A DNA stretch of 64,000 nucleotides from JAJFUI01 sp963754135 (GTDB taxonomy: Bacteria > Planctomycetota > Planctomycetia > Pirellulales > Thermoguttaceae): assembly GCA_963754135.1 (NCBI GenBank), contig CAVWEY010000001.1, positions 310,001-374,000 of the forward strand. The letters are read 5' to 3'. Below are positions 54,528 through 64,000 of this stretch, one piece after another (the stretch's first letter is position 1; every line of letters begins with the position of its first letter). The notes under the pieces were generated by a model that was not told where the DNA came from, ran no database searches, and saw nothing but the letters and a program-made list of their open reading frames with translations. The position numbers and the translations under genes are program-made.

Positions 54528-55937
54528 TTCAACGCCTGCACCAGTCCTTCCGCCTTGTGCCAGGTTTCTTCGTATTCTCCCTCGGGCGTGGACTGGGCGA
54601 CCACGCCGCCGCCGACGGGAAACTGCCACCAGCCGCGGCCGGCCGTGATCGTGCGGATCAGGATGCTCAGGTCCATCGAGCCGTCGAAGCCGAGGTAGCC
54701 CAGCGAGCCGCAGTAGGCGCCGCGGGCGGTCGGCTCCAGCTCGGCGATGATTTCCATCGCCCGCGGCTTCGGCGCCCCGGTCACCGAGCCGCCGGGAAAC
54801 GCCCCACGCAGCAGGTCGATGGGCGAGCAGCCGTCCCGCAGCCGGCCGCCGACGGACGACACCAAGTGCAGCACGTGCCGATAGGCTTCCAGGCCGCAGA
54901 GTTGGCTGACCTGGACGCTCTGGGGGGTGCAGGCCCGCGAGAGATCGTTCCGCAGCAGATCGACAATCATCACGTTCTCCGCCCGGTCTTTCTCGCTGCC
55001 GAGCAGTTCGGCTCCGGCCGCGCGGTCCAGACCCGGCTCTCCGGTCCGCGGCCGGGTGCCCTTGATCGGCCGGGCCTCGACTTGCCGGTCGAGCACCCGC
55101 AGGAACCGCTCGGGCGAGGCGCTGACGATCTGAAACCTGCCCAGGTCGAAATAGCCGGCGAACGGGGCGGGATTGCAACGCCGCAGGCGGCAATAGAGCG
55201 TCACGGCGTCGTCGCCAGCGGGCGCCGAACAGCCGCTGCGAGAGGTTCACCTGGAACACGTCGCCGGCGTAGATGTAGTCGATGGCACGCTGGACCGCCC
55301 GAACGTATCCTTCCCTGGAAAAATTGCTCGTTACGCTATTTGCGAAGCCGCAAGCGGCTGTTTTCGGCACAAAGCTGCGAGCAACGGTCTCGCCATTTGC
55401 GAAACCGCAAACGGCGAGTTGCGGCTTTGTAATCCAACCGCGGACCTCGGCCAACCGTTTTGCGGCGCGGCGGCGACGGTCTGAAGGCTCGACTTCCGGG
55501 AATCCCTGCGAGACAATCCACGCCCGGTCGGTCACGTGGTCGAGCGCCACTACCACGTCGTAAAATCCGACCGCCAGGGCCGGTACGCCGAACTCGTCAC
55601 ATTTCAGCGGCGGCAGCCGCTCCAGGCTGCGTCCGAGGTCGTAGCTGAACAAGCCGGCGGCCCCGCCCTGAAACGGCGGCAAGCCGGCGATGCGCGGCGC
55701 GCTGAATCGGCTCAGCCGCCGGCTTAATGCCTCCAGCGCATCGCTGCCGTCGGCCGGAAATTGCAGGAACTCGAAGGGATCGGCGGCGAGAAACGAGTAT
55801 CGCCCCAGCGTCGGGTGAGTCATGGCGCTGTCGAGAAACAGGCAGTGCTGCCGCCCGGCCAGCCGCAGGAACATCTCCTCTGTCCCCGGCCGCGGCGAGA
55901 TTTCTTCCACCAAGGGCAGCGAGGCAGTGGTCCCCAC
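54524..55937 (-). CDS. pabB: Aminodeoxychorismate synthase component I (one frameshift, one repeat insertion)
   Basis: About 471 residues from a GTG at 55937. The chorismate-binding half has EARPIKGTRPRTGEPGLDRA, where PIKGT with Lys is typical of PabB (TrpE has PIAGT), ENVMIVDLLRNDLSR, GAFPGGSVTGAPKPRAMEII and YCGSLGYLGFDGSMDLSILI. The product with PabA is 4-amino-4-deoxychorismate for folate synthesis. A shift near 55207 must be corrected. Residues around 165-200 (QLAVCGFANGETVAR and KTAACGFANSVTSN) come from an inserted repeat at 55330-55429. The start is uncertain because the N-terminus overlaps no clear ribosome site. Confidence 0.82.
55330..55429. repeat. TTTGCGAAACCGCAAACGG-type repeat inserted in frame in pabB
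   Basis: Two copies of tttgcgaagccgcaagcgg / tttgcgaaaccgcaaacgg (starting near 55339 and 55396) with spacer sequence make an insert of roughly 100 bases in a region where PabB homologues have a short linker. It keeps the reading frame and encodes two CGFAN peptides. Confidence 0.75.
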
Positions 55938-55963
55938 GACGATGGCTCCACTCGTATTTACGG

Positions 55964-57043
<1,080 letters not shown>

Positions 57044-57157
57044 GATGTGGGTGGTTGGAAAGTGGGCTAGTGGGCACGGGATTGATGCGATACATGGGAA
57101 TTATGGGAAGCATGGGAGTCATAGCTCTCTTACTTCTTATAGTTCCCATACGTCTCA

Positions 57158-58776
57158 TCACCGCTGGTCGGACGTATCCCGGCGACACGTTATGTGCCGG
57201 CGCCAGTGGGCGTCGTCGGTTTGGGGGAAGTCGATGCGGCAATGCGCCCCGCGGGTCTCCTCCCGCTCCAGCGCGGCCTGGATCATCAGCCGGGCGGTGC
57301 AGAGCATGTTCTGCAACTCCCAGCCCGCCGGATCCGCCAGCGGCCGCGGCAGCACGTAGCGGCGCCAATGGTCGATCGTCTCCAGGGCCTCGGCGAGGGC
57401 TTCTTTCTCCCGCCGCACGCCCACGTTCCGCCACATCAGGCTTTGCAGCGAGTTGCGGATGTCGGCCAGGTTCAACGGCTCGGCGGGGACGTCCGCCGGC
57501 GGGTTCTCGATGACCGAGGCGGTGAAGTCGTCGTGCAGCCCGGCGGCCGCCCGCGAGGCCCTCTGGCCGGCGGCAACGCCGAACACGGCCGCCTCGAGCA
57601 GACTGTTGCTGGCCAGCCGGTTGGCGCCGTGGAAGCCGCTGGCGGTCACTTCGCCCGCCGCCCAGAGCCGCGGCACGGTCGTCCGCCCCTCGATGTCCAC
57701 CGTGATCCCGCCCATCATGTAGTGCGCCCCGGCCGCACCGGAATCCGGTCCCGCGTGATGTCCAGATCGAATTCGGCGCAGACGGCGGCGATGCTGGGGA
57801 ACCGGGCGCGGACCTTGGCCGGATCGAGATGGTTCAGTTCCAGATAGACGTTCGGATGCCGCGTCTTCTCCATCTGGCAGACGATCGCCTGGCTCACCAC
57901 GTCGCGGGGGGCCAACTCGCCGCGAGAGTCGTAGTCGGCCATGAAGCGGTAGCCGTTGCGGTCCACCAGCCACGCCCCCTCGCCGCGGACCGCCTCGCTG
58001 ATCAGGCTCCGGCTGCCGCCGGCGATGTAGAGCACCGTCGGATGGAACTGCACGAATTCGAGGTCCCGCAGTTCGGCCCCGGCGCGGTAGGCCAGAGCCA
58101 TGCCGTCGCCGGTGGCCACCGCCGGGTTGGTCGTCTCGCGGTAGAGTTGGCCGGCCCCGCCGGTGGCCAGGATCGTCTCCTTCGCCCAGATCATCGTCTT
58201 GCCGTGCTGCTGGTTCCAGACCAGCGCGCCGCGGCAGACGCCGCCGAGCGTCAGCAGATCGAGCGTGAAGGTGTTCTCCCAGACGTCGATGTTGGCTGCA
58301 TCCCGCGCCCGGCCCAGGAGCACCCGCATGATCTCCTTGCCGGTGGCGTCGCCCAGGGCATGGGCGATGCGGTCGCGGCGGTGGCCGCCCTCGCGGGCCA
58401 GGGCCAGCCGGTCCCCCTCGCGGTCGAACTGCGTTCCCCACTCGATCAGTTCGGCGATGCGGGCAGGCCCTTCGCGGATCACCCGCTCGACCACTGCCGG
58501 ATCGCACAACGCCCCGCCGGCTTCCAGCGTGTCGGCGATGTGTTGTTGGATGCTGTCGTCGGGGGCGAGCACGCCGGCGATGCCGCCCTGCGCCAGATTA
58601 CTGTTAGACTGCTCCGCGGCTTGCTTGGTGGTCACGACCACCGACAGTCCCGGCTCGACGGCCAGCGCGGCCCTCAGCCCGGCCAGCCCGCTCCCCACAA
58701 CCAGCACGTCGGTGAAGAAGTGCGGAACGTGCTTCGGATGGAACGGCACCAGGTATCGCGGGACGGGTGGGGACAT
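57158..58776 (-). CDS. nadB: L-aspartate oxidase (one frameshift)
   Basis: About 539 residues from ATG 58776. FAD-site and family motifs: VLVVGSGLAGLRAALAVEP, QSNSNLAQGGIAGVLAPDDS, RIAHALGDATGKEIMRVLL and LRDLEFVQFHPTVLY. After a shift near 57738 it continues HYMMGGITVDIEGRTTVPRL, GEVTASGFHGANRLASNSLL and a helical C-terminus (WRRYVLPRPLADPAGWELQN). NadB oxidises L-aspartate to iminoaspartate, the first step of NAD synthesis. The conserved C-terminal domain separates it from succinate dehydrogenase. nadA is not in the window. A broken nadB would be harmful, so the shift is probably a sequencing error. Confidence 0.88.
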
Positions 58777-59005
58777 GAAGGAGGATTGGGGATGGGGGTA
58801 AAAAATAGCCAACGGCTAATAGTCGCCGGAATGGACACCACCACGCTCCGGCGGGCGTTGCCTGTCGGTCCAGATAGAATCCAGCACCCGCCGCGTCTTG
58901 TCAAGCCCTCAGCCGCTTCCCCTCTCCCCCACTTGTCAACCACGGGCAGGGGCGGCTAGCATGGGAAACTGTCAAGTCTCGATTGCGTGCCCCGGAGAGG
59001 ACGAT

Positions 59006-60658
59006 ATGACGGTAACGGCAGACCGGCGTGACGGCAGCATCGCCTATGTAACCCTGTTGACCTTGGCGGCCGCTCTGGGCGGGCTGCTGTTCGGCTACGA
59101 TACGGCCGTGATTTCCGGCGCCATCGGCTTCTTGCAGGTCCATTTTCAGCTCGACCCGCAGGTCTCGAAGGGCTGGGCGGCGGCCTGCGCCCTGCTGGGC
59201 TGCGCCGCCGGCGCGGGCCTGGCGGGCCTGTTGAGCGACCGGTTCGGCCGCAAGCGGATGCTCGTCCTGGCCGCGGTCCTCTTCCTGGTCTCCTCCGTAG
59301 GAACGGCCTATCCGCCCGGTTTTGCCGGATTTGTGATCTTCCGCATCATGGCCGGGCTGGGCGTCGGCGCCGCCTCGATCACCTCGCCCATGTACATCGC
59401 CGAGGTCACTCCCGCCCGCATCCGCGGCCGCATGGTTTCCATCAATCAGTTTGCCATCGTTTCGGGCTTCATTGTGGTCTATTTTGCCAACTACCTCATC
59501 GAGTCCTACGGCACCTTGCACGTGGACCGCGCCCGGATCGCCGCCACGGCGACGTTGACGGCGGGGGAGCAGGCGAAGTCGCTCAGGGTTTTCATCGCGG
59601 ACACGGCGAAGATCAGCGACCGGAAGATCAAGGCTGAAGCCGTTGACGCCTTTCTCGCCGCGCAGAAGGGCAACATCCGGCCGGCAGAGGTTGTCGCGTT
59701 CTTGAAGGACAATTCCGTCACGGCAAAAGAAACGGGGGTCGAGTTGGCTTGCCGCGGGTTGGTGTCGTGGAACGTGCGCTACGGCTGGCGGTGGATGTTT
59801 GGAGCGGGCATCTTGCCGTCCAGCTTGTTCCTCCTGCTGTTGCTGCTGGTGCCGGAAAGCCCGCGCTGGCTGGTCAAGCAGGAGCGGCAAGGTGAAGCCT
59901 TGCGGATCCTCTCCCGCGTCGGGGGAGCCCGGCACGCGCAGTCCGAATTGGCCGAAATTCAGGCCGCCTTGGCCCAAGAGACGGGCTCGATTGCCCAACT
60001 CTTTACGCCCGGAATGAGGATGGTGCTGGTGATCGGCGTGGTCCTGGCCGTTCTCCAACAAGTCACCGGCGTGAACGTTTTCAAATACTACGCCCCCGAG
60101 ATCTTCAAGAAACTCGGCTCGGACACCAGCGCCGCCCTGCTGCAAACGGTGCTGATCGGCGTGGTCGATATGGTGTTCACGGTCTTCGCCATCTGGTCCG
60201 TCGACCGGCTGGGGCGGAAACCGCTGATGATCGTCGGTTCCATAGGCATGGCGGTCTGTTTGGTGGCAATGGGAGCGGCGTCCTCCCACGTCGAGAGCAG
60301 CTTGTTGGTGCAGAGGCTCGTGCTGGCCTGCATCCTCGGCTACACGGCCTGCTTCGCGATGTCGGTCGGACCGGTGACCTGGGTGATCCTCTCGGAGATC
60401 TTTCCCACCGGCATCCGCGGCCGGGCGATGGCCATCGCCACCGTCTGCCTTTGGGCCGCCAACTACGTCGTCATCCAGACCTTCACCGTGATGGACGAAA
60501 GCCCGTGGCTGATCGCGCGGTTCCATCATGCCTTCCCCTTCTGGCTCTATGCCGCCTTCTGCGTCATCAGCGTGGTGTTTCTATGGCGGTTCGTGCCCGA
60601 AACCAAGGGCAAGACGCTGGAGGAGATCGAGCGAGGATGGCTGAGGGGGAAGGGGTAG
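59006..60658 (+). CDS. Sugar porter family MFS transporter with a soluble insertion
   Basis: ATG 59006 follows GGAGAGG. The 550-residue product has 12 helices and the sugar porter signatures: LLFGYDTAVISGAIGFL, LSDRFGRKRMLVL, PMYIAEVTPARIRGRMVSIN, VPESPRWLVKQERQGEALRI, LQQVTGVNVFKYYAPEIF and VPETKGKTLEEIE at the end. A roughly 90-residue charged segment is inserted between helices 5 and 6 (HVDRARIAATATLTAGEQAK to SVTAKETGVEL), where ordinary members have only a short loop. It imports a hexose or related sugar by proton symport, by family knowledge. Confidence 0.92.
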   Translation: MTVTADRRDGSIAYVTLLTLAAALGGLLFGYDTAVISGAIGFLQVHFQLDPQVSKGWAAACALLGCAAGAGLAGLLSDRFGRKRMLVLAAVLFLVSSVGTAYPPGFAGFVIFRIMAGLGVGAASITSPMYIAEVTPARIRGRMVSINQFAIVSGFIVVYFANYLIESYGTLHVDRARIAATATLTAGEQAKSLRVFIADTAKISDRKIKAEAVDAFLAAQKGNIRPAEVVAFLKDNSVTAKETGVELACRGLVSWNVRYGWRWMFGAGILPSSLFLLLLLLVPESPRWLVKQERQGEALRILSRVGGARHAQSELAEIQAALAQETGSIAQLFTPGMRMVLVIGVVLAVLQQVTGVNVFKYYAPEIFKKLGSDTSAALLQTVLIGVVDMVFTVFAIWSVDRLGRKPLMIVGSIGMAVCLVAMGAASSHVESSLLVQRLVLACILGYTACFAMSVGPVTWVILSEIFPTGIRGRAMAIATVCLWAANYVVIQTFTVMDESPWLIARFHHAFPFWLYAAFCVISVVFLWRFVPETKGKTLEEIERGWLRGKG

Positions 60659-60667
60659 GAAACGCAC

Positions 60668-60774
60668 GAGTGGCACGCCCTGAAAACGCGCTCGGGTGGC
60701 ACGCCCTGAAAGGGCGTGGTAGGCCGCCAAACTAAACCCCGCCGCTCACCACGCCCTTTCAGGGCGTGCCACCC
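60668..60774. repeat. Family A inverted repeat, one and a half copies
   Basis: A partial copy (gtggcacgccctgaaaacgc, from about 60670) is followed by a full copy with left arm gggtggcacgccctgaaagg gcgtgg (60694 on) and right arm ccacgccctttcagggcgtgccaccc ending at 60774. It lies between converging genes and supplies the stop codon of the small minus-strand gene. Confidence 0.88.
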
Positions 60775-61013
60775 GAACGCCAGGGATGGAAGCGGACGCA
60801 ATACGCGGCGCCCATCAGCGTCAGCACGGCCCCCCACCAGATATCCGGATGGAGGACGAACCACGACGCCTGGGGGTTCGACTGGTGCAACTCGACTTGC
60901 ACCGCACTGGGATGCGCCAGCCCATAAAGGCCCGTGACCGTGATGATGATTCCATAGATCAACAGCGTCCCGCCCACGAAGAACCAGATCGGCACTCGAT
61001 GCTCGGATTCCAT
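60759..61013 (-). CDS. Small two-helix membrane protein, probable partner of the symporter
   Basis: An 84-residue protein (MESEHRVPIWFFVGGTLLIY) with two hydrophobic segments: IWFFVGGTLLIYGIIITVTG and DIWWGAVLTLMGAAYCVRF. It starts eight bases after the symporter stop on the same strand. Small two- or four-helix proteins encoded directly after SSS transporters are a recurring arrangement, so a role as accessory subunit is likely. The last residues (SGGTP and stop) are translated from the family A repeat. Confidence 0.75.
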   Translation of the reverse strand: MESEHRVPIWFFVGGTLLIYGIIITVTGLYGLAHPSAVQVELHQSNPQASWFVLHPDIWWGAVLTLMGAAYCVRFHPWRSGGTP

Positions 61014-61021
61014 GCGTCACC

Positions 61022-63169
61022 TCACCAGAAAAGGACGTTGACGGCCACCAGCACGATGAAGACCACGGCTGCCCAGAGCATCGGCCGCCGGTACCAGGGA
61101 CATGGCCCCCGGTCGGGCCGCGGGGTCAGCCCCATCACCAGGTTCGTCAACTCCGACTCGGGCTTCGGCTTAGTAACGAGACTGACGCCAATCGTCACCG
61201 CCAGGCAGACCACCAGCGTCCAGAAGGCGGCATAGCAGTTCACTGCCATCTCCTTCGCGTTGGCGAAACGGGCGACGTACTTGACGTGGGCCGGATTGAA
61301 CGCGGCGGGACTGAAGTAATGCACCACCTGCGACGCCTCCACCGCCACGCCCGGCGCCAGCACGACCGGCACTCCCTTGACGCCGAACTTGCCGGACTCC
61401 CTTTTCGCTCCCGCCAGCACCACGTCGGGTGCCAGCACCGTAACGGGGACCGATGCGCCGTGATCCTCGCCGGTGGCCGTGAACATGGCCTCGGCGTCAG
61501 CCCGTAGGGTCACTTCGACCTGCCCGGCGCCGGGAGGAACGGGGACATTGGTTGTCTCGACGGCGCCGCTCTGGACGATCACCTTGACGATCTCCGCCAC
61601 CTTCTTCCCGCCGGAAGTCTCGCCCTTCGCGACGCTCACCACGGCATCCTTGCCGATGACGACTCTCGGCGGGGGCCGATAGCCGTTGGGGAACGTGTGG
61701 ACGAAGCCCCAGAGGGCCATCGAGAACAGGCTGGCGGTGAGGAAGCCCCAGAAGCCGCCGGCCGGCGTCGCCCGCTTCCACAACATCCCCAGAATCACCA
61801 CCCCGAACAGGGGCACGATGAAGAAGAAGATCAGCACCTGCAAATAGGCCAGGATATTGGAAAACCAGAACACCGAGTAGGCCGTGCCGATCGACAGCAG
61901 CACGCCGGCCAGCGAGCACCAGCGGCCCATGCCCAGGTAATGGCGGTCGCTGGCGTTGCGGTTCAAGAGCGGCTTGTAGACGTCGTAGGTCCAGACGGTG
62001 GCGAAGGCGGAGACGTTGCCGGCCATGCCGGACATGAAACCGGCGATCATCGCCGTCACCCCCAGACCCAGCAGCCCGGGCCCCAGGTATTTGCCCATCA
62101 GCAGCGGCAGGACTTCGTTGTAGGTGTGGTTGGTGATGGCGCGGGGATCGCTCTCCGGCACCAGGACCATGGGCGACCCGTCGTGGTTCAACAGCACGGC
62201 CAGCCCCAGCAAGCCGGGCAGGGTCACGATCAGCGGCACGCACATCTTGAACGCCGCGCCGATGATCGTGCCGTTTTGCGCCGCCCGCAGGTCCTTGGCC
62301 ACGATCACCCGCTGCACCTGGAGGAAATCGGTACACCAGTAGGCGAAACTGATGGCCAACCCCTGTCCGAAGACCATGCCGAACCAGTCGATGCCCATGG
62401 GATTGCTGAACGAGTCGAGGTTGTGCCACAGACAGGTGAAGTCGGCGCTGGAAACCGTCGGGTGGATCACGCCCACGTTCCGCTGGATGGCGGCCATCAT
62501 GTTGCTCCAGCCGCCGGCGGCAATCAGCCCGAGCACCGGAATCAGGAGCGTTCCCATCCAAATGAGGAAGAACTGGAGCACCTCGTTGAACACCGCGGAG
62601 ATCAACCCGCCGAGGGTGACGTACACCGCCACCGTCAGCGAGGAGATCCAGATGCTCTGGTTCATGTCCCAGCCCAACAACAGGTGCAGCATCTTCGCCA
62701 TCGAGAACATGCCCACCCCGCTCACGAGCACGGTCATGGCGGCGAAGGAAATGCCCGCCAGCGAGCGGCTCCCTTCGCCGTAGCGGAGTTTCAGGTAGCC
62801 GGGCACCGAGTGCGTCCGGCAGATGTAGTAGAAGGGCATCATCACCACGGCCAGGAAGAGGATCGGCAGCGCGCCGCCGATGAAGTAGGCGTGGGCGCCC
62901 AACATGCCGTACTGGTAGGCCATCGCCGACCAGCCCATCGTCTCCAGCGAGCTTAAGTTGGCCGAGATGAAGCTCAGCCCGGCGATCCAGGCGGTCATTT
63001 TCCGCCCGGCCATGAAGAACTCTTCGCCGGTGGTGACGAACCTTTTCAGATAGAAGCCGATGCCCAGCACGATCAGGAAGTAGATGGCGACAATGACGTA
63101 ATCGACGCCGCTCATGCTGAGCAGCCGGTCGGCGCCGGAGCCGGCGGCCAGGAGCAACGTGCCGGACAT
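61022..63169 (-). CDS. SSS family sodium/solute symporter with a large soluble insertion
   Basis: An intact 715-residue protein with about 14 helices. SSS motifs include FFMAGRKMTAWIAGLSFISA (helix 1-2), SLETMGWSAMAYQYGMLGAH, VPGYLKLRYGEGSRSLAG and AFATVWTYDVYKPLLNRNAS. Between the penultimate helices lies a roughly 150-residue beta-rich insert (about 505-650; VVIGKDAVVSVAKGETSGGK to APGVAVEASQVVHYFSP), unusual for the family. Sugar, inositol or organic acid uptake with sodium is expected. A UroD-like gene lies upstream and a small membrane protein immediately downstream. Confidence 0.88.
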   Translation of the reverse strand: MSGTLLLAAGSGADRLLSMSGVDYVIVAIYFLIVLGIGFYLKRFVTTGEEFFMAGRKMTAWIAGLSFISANLSSLETMGWSAMAYQYGMLGAHAYFIGGALPILFLAVVMMPFYYICRTHSVPGYLKLRYGEGSRSLAGISFAAMTVLVSGVGMFSMAKMLHLLLGWDMNQSIWISSLTVAVYVTLGGLISAVFNEVLQFFLIWMGTLLIPVLGLIAAGGWSNMMAAIQRNVGVIHPTVSSADFTCLWHNLDSFSNPMGIDWFGMVFGQGLAISFAYWCTDFLQVQRVIVAKDLRAAQNGTIIGAAFKMCVPLIVTLPGLLGLAVLLNHDGSPMVLVPESDPRAITNHTYNEVLPLLMGKYLGPGLLGLGVTAMIAGFMSGMAGNVSAFATVWTYDVYKPLLNRNASDRHYLGMGRWCSLAGVLLSIGTAYSVFWFSNILAYLQVLIFFFIVPLFGVVILGMLWKRATPAGGFWGFLTASLFSMALWGFVHTFPNGYRPPPRVVIGKDAVVSVAKGETSGGKKVAEIVKVIVQSGAVETTNVPVPPGAGQVEVTLRADAEAMFTATGEDHGASVPVTVLAPDVVLAGAKRESGKFGVKGVPVVLAPGVAVEASQVVHYFSPAAFNPAHVKYVARFANAKEMAVNCYAAFWTLVVCLAVTIGVSLVTKPKPESELTNLVMGLTPRPDRGPCPWYRRPMLWAAVVFIVLVAVNVLFW

Positions 63170-63249
63170 GGACCTCTCCCGTTTTCGCAGGCAAAGCTCA
63201 GAACAGAGACGGCGAAAGGGGCGATTCTAGGCGATTCCCCCGCGGCGTG

Positions 63250-64000
63250 TCAATACGCCGCGTGCTCCAGGGCGGCGGCCACGTAGGCGGCCACGTTTTC
63301 CGGCGGCGTGCCGTACTCCAGGAAATCGACCGGCTGGAGGATGAACCCGCCGCCGGGCTTGCCGGCCAGGATGGCCTGCTCGGTCGCCCGCCGCACCTGG
63401 TCCATGCTCCCCTTCTGTAAGGCGTTCACCTGGTCGATGCCGCTGAGAATGACATAGCGGCCCTGAACCAGGGCCTTCACCCGCCCGAGGTCGGCGTCGC
63501 CCAGCGGCGGCGGCGAGAACGGCTCCACCACCCTCACGCCCAACTCCACGTAGGACTCGACCAGGTTCATGATTTGGCCGCAGTTGTGGTACATGGCCGG
63601 GGTGCCGCCGCGCTGGATGAGTTGGATGTACTCCCGCTCGAAGGGAAGGATGTAGCGGTCGTAGGTCTTCTTGCCAAGGAACCCGCCGGGGACGTTCCCG
63701 CCCACGCATTGCACGTCCACGCCGGCCTCATCCATTGCGCGGGCGTAGTCCAGAATCCGGTTCATGGCGAACCGCATCAGCCGCTCGTAGAACTCGTAGT
63801 CGGTGAGGAACAGGGTGTAGAGTTCCTGGTGATCGATCAGGAGCGAGGCGTTGTTGAACGGCCCGTGGGGAGACCAGGAGCCGACGATGCCGTCGTCGCC
63901 CAGGGCCGCCTTGATCCGCCCCACCCGCCGCTTGGCGTTTTCCTTGAACGACTGCGGCATGGGCGGCTCGTGCCGGACGGCGATCTCCAGGTCCGCCGGC
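63250..64000 (-). CDS. Uroporphyrinogen decarboxylase-fold protein, partial (N-terminus beyond right edge)
   Basis: The frame is open from the right edge (codons PADLEIAVRHEPPMPQ at 63955-63999) to the stop at 63250, so the ATG at 63960 is internal. It has UroD/MtaA-like motifs: GSWSPHGPFNNASLLIDHQE, VQCVGGNVPGGFLGKKTYDR, MYHNCGQIMNLVESYVELGV and ILSGIDQVNALQKGSMDQV. This group lacks clear heme-synthesis context and is common near sugar transporters in planctomycetes. Together with the symporter it resembles the 22 kb cluster, where another UroD-like gene sits beside transport and isomerase genes. Confidence 0.82.
   Translation of the reverse strand, partial: PADLEIAVRHEPPMPQSFKENAKRRVGRIKAALGDDGIVGSWSPHGPFNNASLLIDHQELYTLFLTDYEFYERLMRFAMNRILDYARAMDEAGVDVQCVGGNVPGGFLGKKTYDRYILPFEREYIQLIQRGGTPAMYHNCGQIMNLVESYVELGVRVVEPFSPPPLGDADLGRVKALVQGRYVILSGIDQVNALQKGSMDQVRRATEQAILAGKPGGGFILQPVDFLEYGTPPENVAAYVAAALEHAAY

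Noticed and set aside
57044..57157. Repeated ATGGGAA/TTCCCAT strings considered as a terminator between nadB and mrp
   Set aside because: The matches are short and scattered. No single stable hairpin followed by a T-run is present.

Overview
The window is a high-GC bacterial chromosome segment that looks planctomycetal (Pirellulales-like). It has a DUF1559 pilin-like protein with an H-x9-DG tail, an ECF sigma factor beside a FecR/LamG protein, a PEP-CTERM protein with a CPBP protease elsewhere in the window, two sulfatases, tandem PilZ-type proteins, and many short palindromic repeats in and between genes. Housekeeping genes are rnd, tRNA-Pro(GGG), rplM-rpsI, pabA-pabB, mrp and nadB.

Region by region. 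1-2.5 kb: partial secreted protein, RDD membrane protein, ribonuclease D. 2.6-15.4 kb (+): tRNA-Pro, then two tandem energy-transduction modules. Module A is ExbB-ExbD-ExbD-toroid protein. Module B is ExbB-ExbD-ExbD-bitopic protein-toroid protein, followed by a TPR-like protein and a vWA protein. 15.4-21.1 kb: CPBP protease, a hydrolase/C45 acyltransferase fusion, three PilZ paralogues. 21.1-22.0 kb: rpsI/rplM. 22.2-28.9 kb (+): catabolic-looking cluster (UroD-like, sugar isomerase-like, Gfo/Idh, MFS, LarA-like). 29-33.7 kb (-): DUF1559, PEP-CTERM, FecR/LamG, ECF sigma. 34-35.4 kb: tyrosine phenol-lyase. 35.5-39.3 kb: AT-richer island with an IS, a DUF4357 protein and orphan ORFs. 39.3-50.2 kb (-): LssY-domain protein, two sulfatases, DUF4239-type membrane protein, secreted Gly/Tyr/His-rich protein, NTF2-like protein, PAS-SpoIIE phosphatase. 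50.4-52.4 kb: an IS1634-type element abutting a HpnR-like B12/radical-SAM gene. 53.9-58.8 kb (-): pabA, pabB, mrp, nadB. 59-64 kb: sugar porter, sodium/solute symporter with a small partner, partial UroD-like gene.

The most interesting system is the duplicated ExbB/ExbD/toroid locus. Both toroid proteins begin with a single membrane helix carrying S-x3-H, the pattern TonB uses to couple to ExbB/ExbD, but carry a Gly-rich linker and a squalene-cyclase-like alpha/alpha toroid in place of the TonB C-terminal domain. I infer a TonB-like transducer with a new periplasmic output domain.

Two cautions. About 25 single-base frameshifts break otherwise well-conserved genes, including nadB and pabB, so the sequence probably carries uncorrected indel errors; split genes are reported as single loci. 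Most evidence comes from reading translations by eye, so distant family assignments are recognition, not search results.
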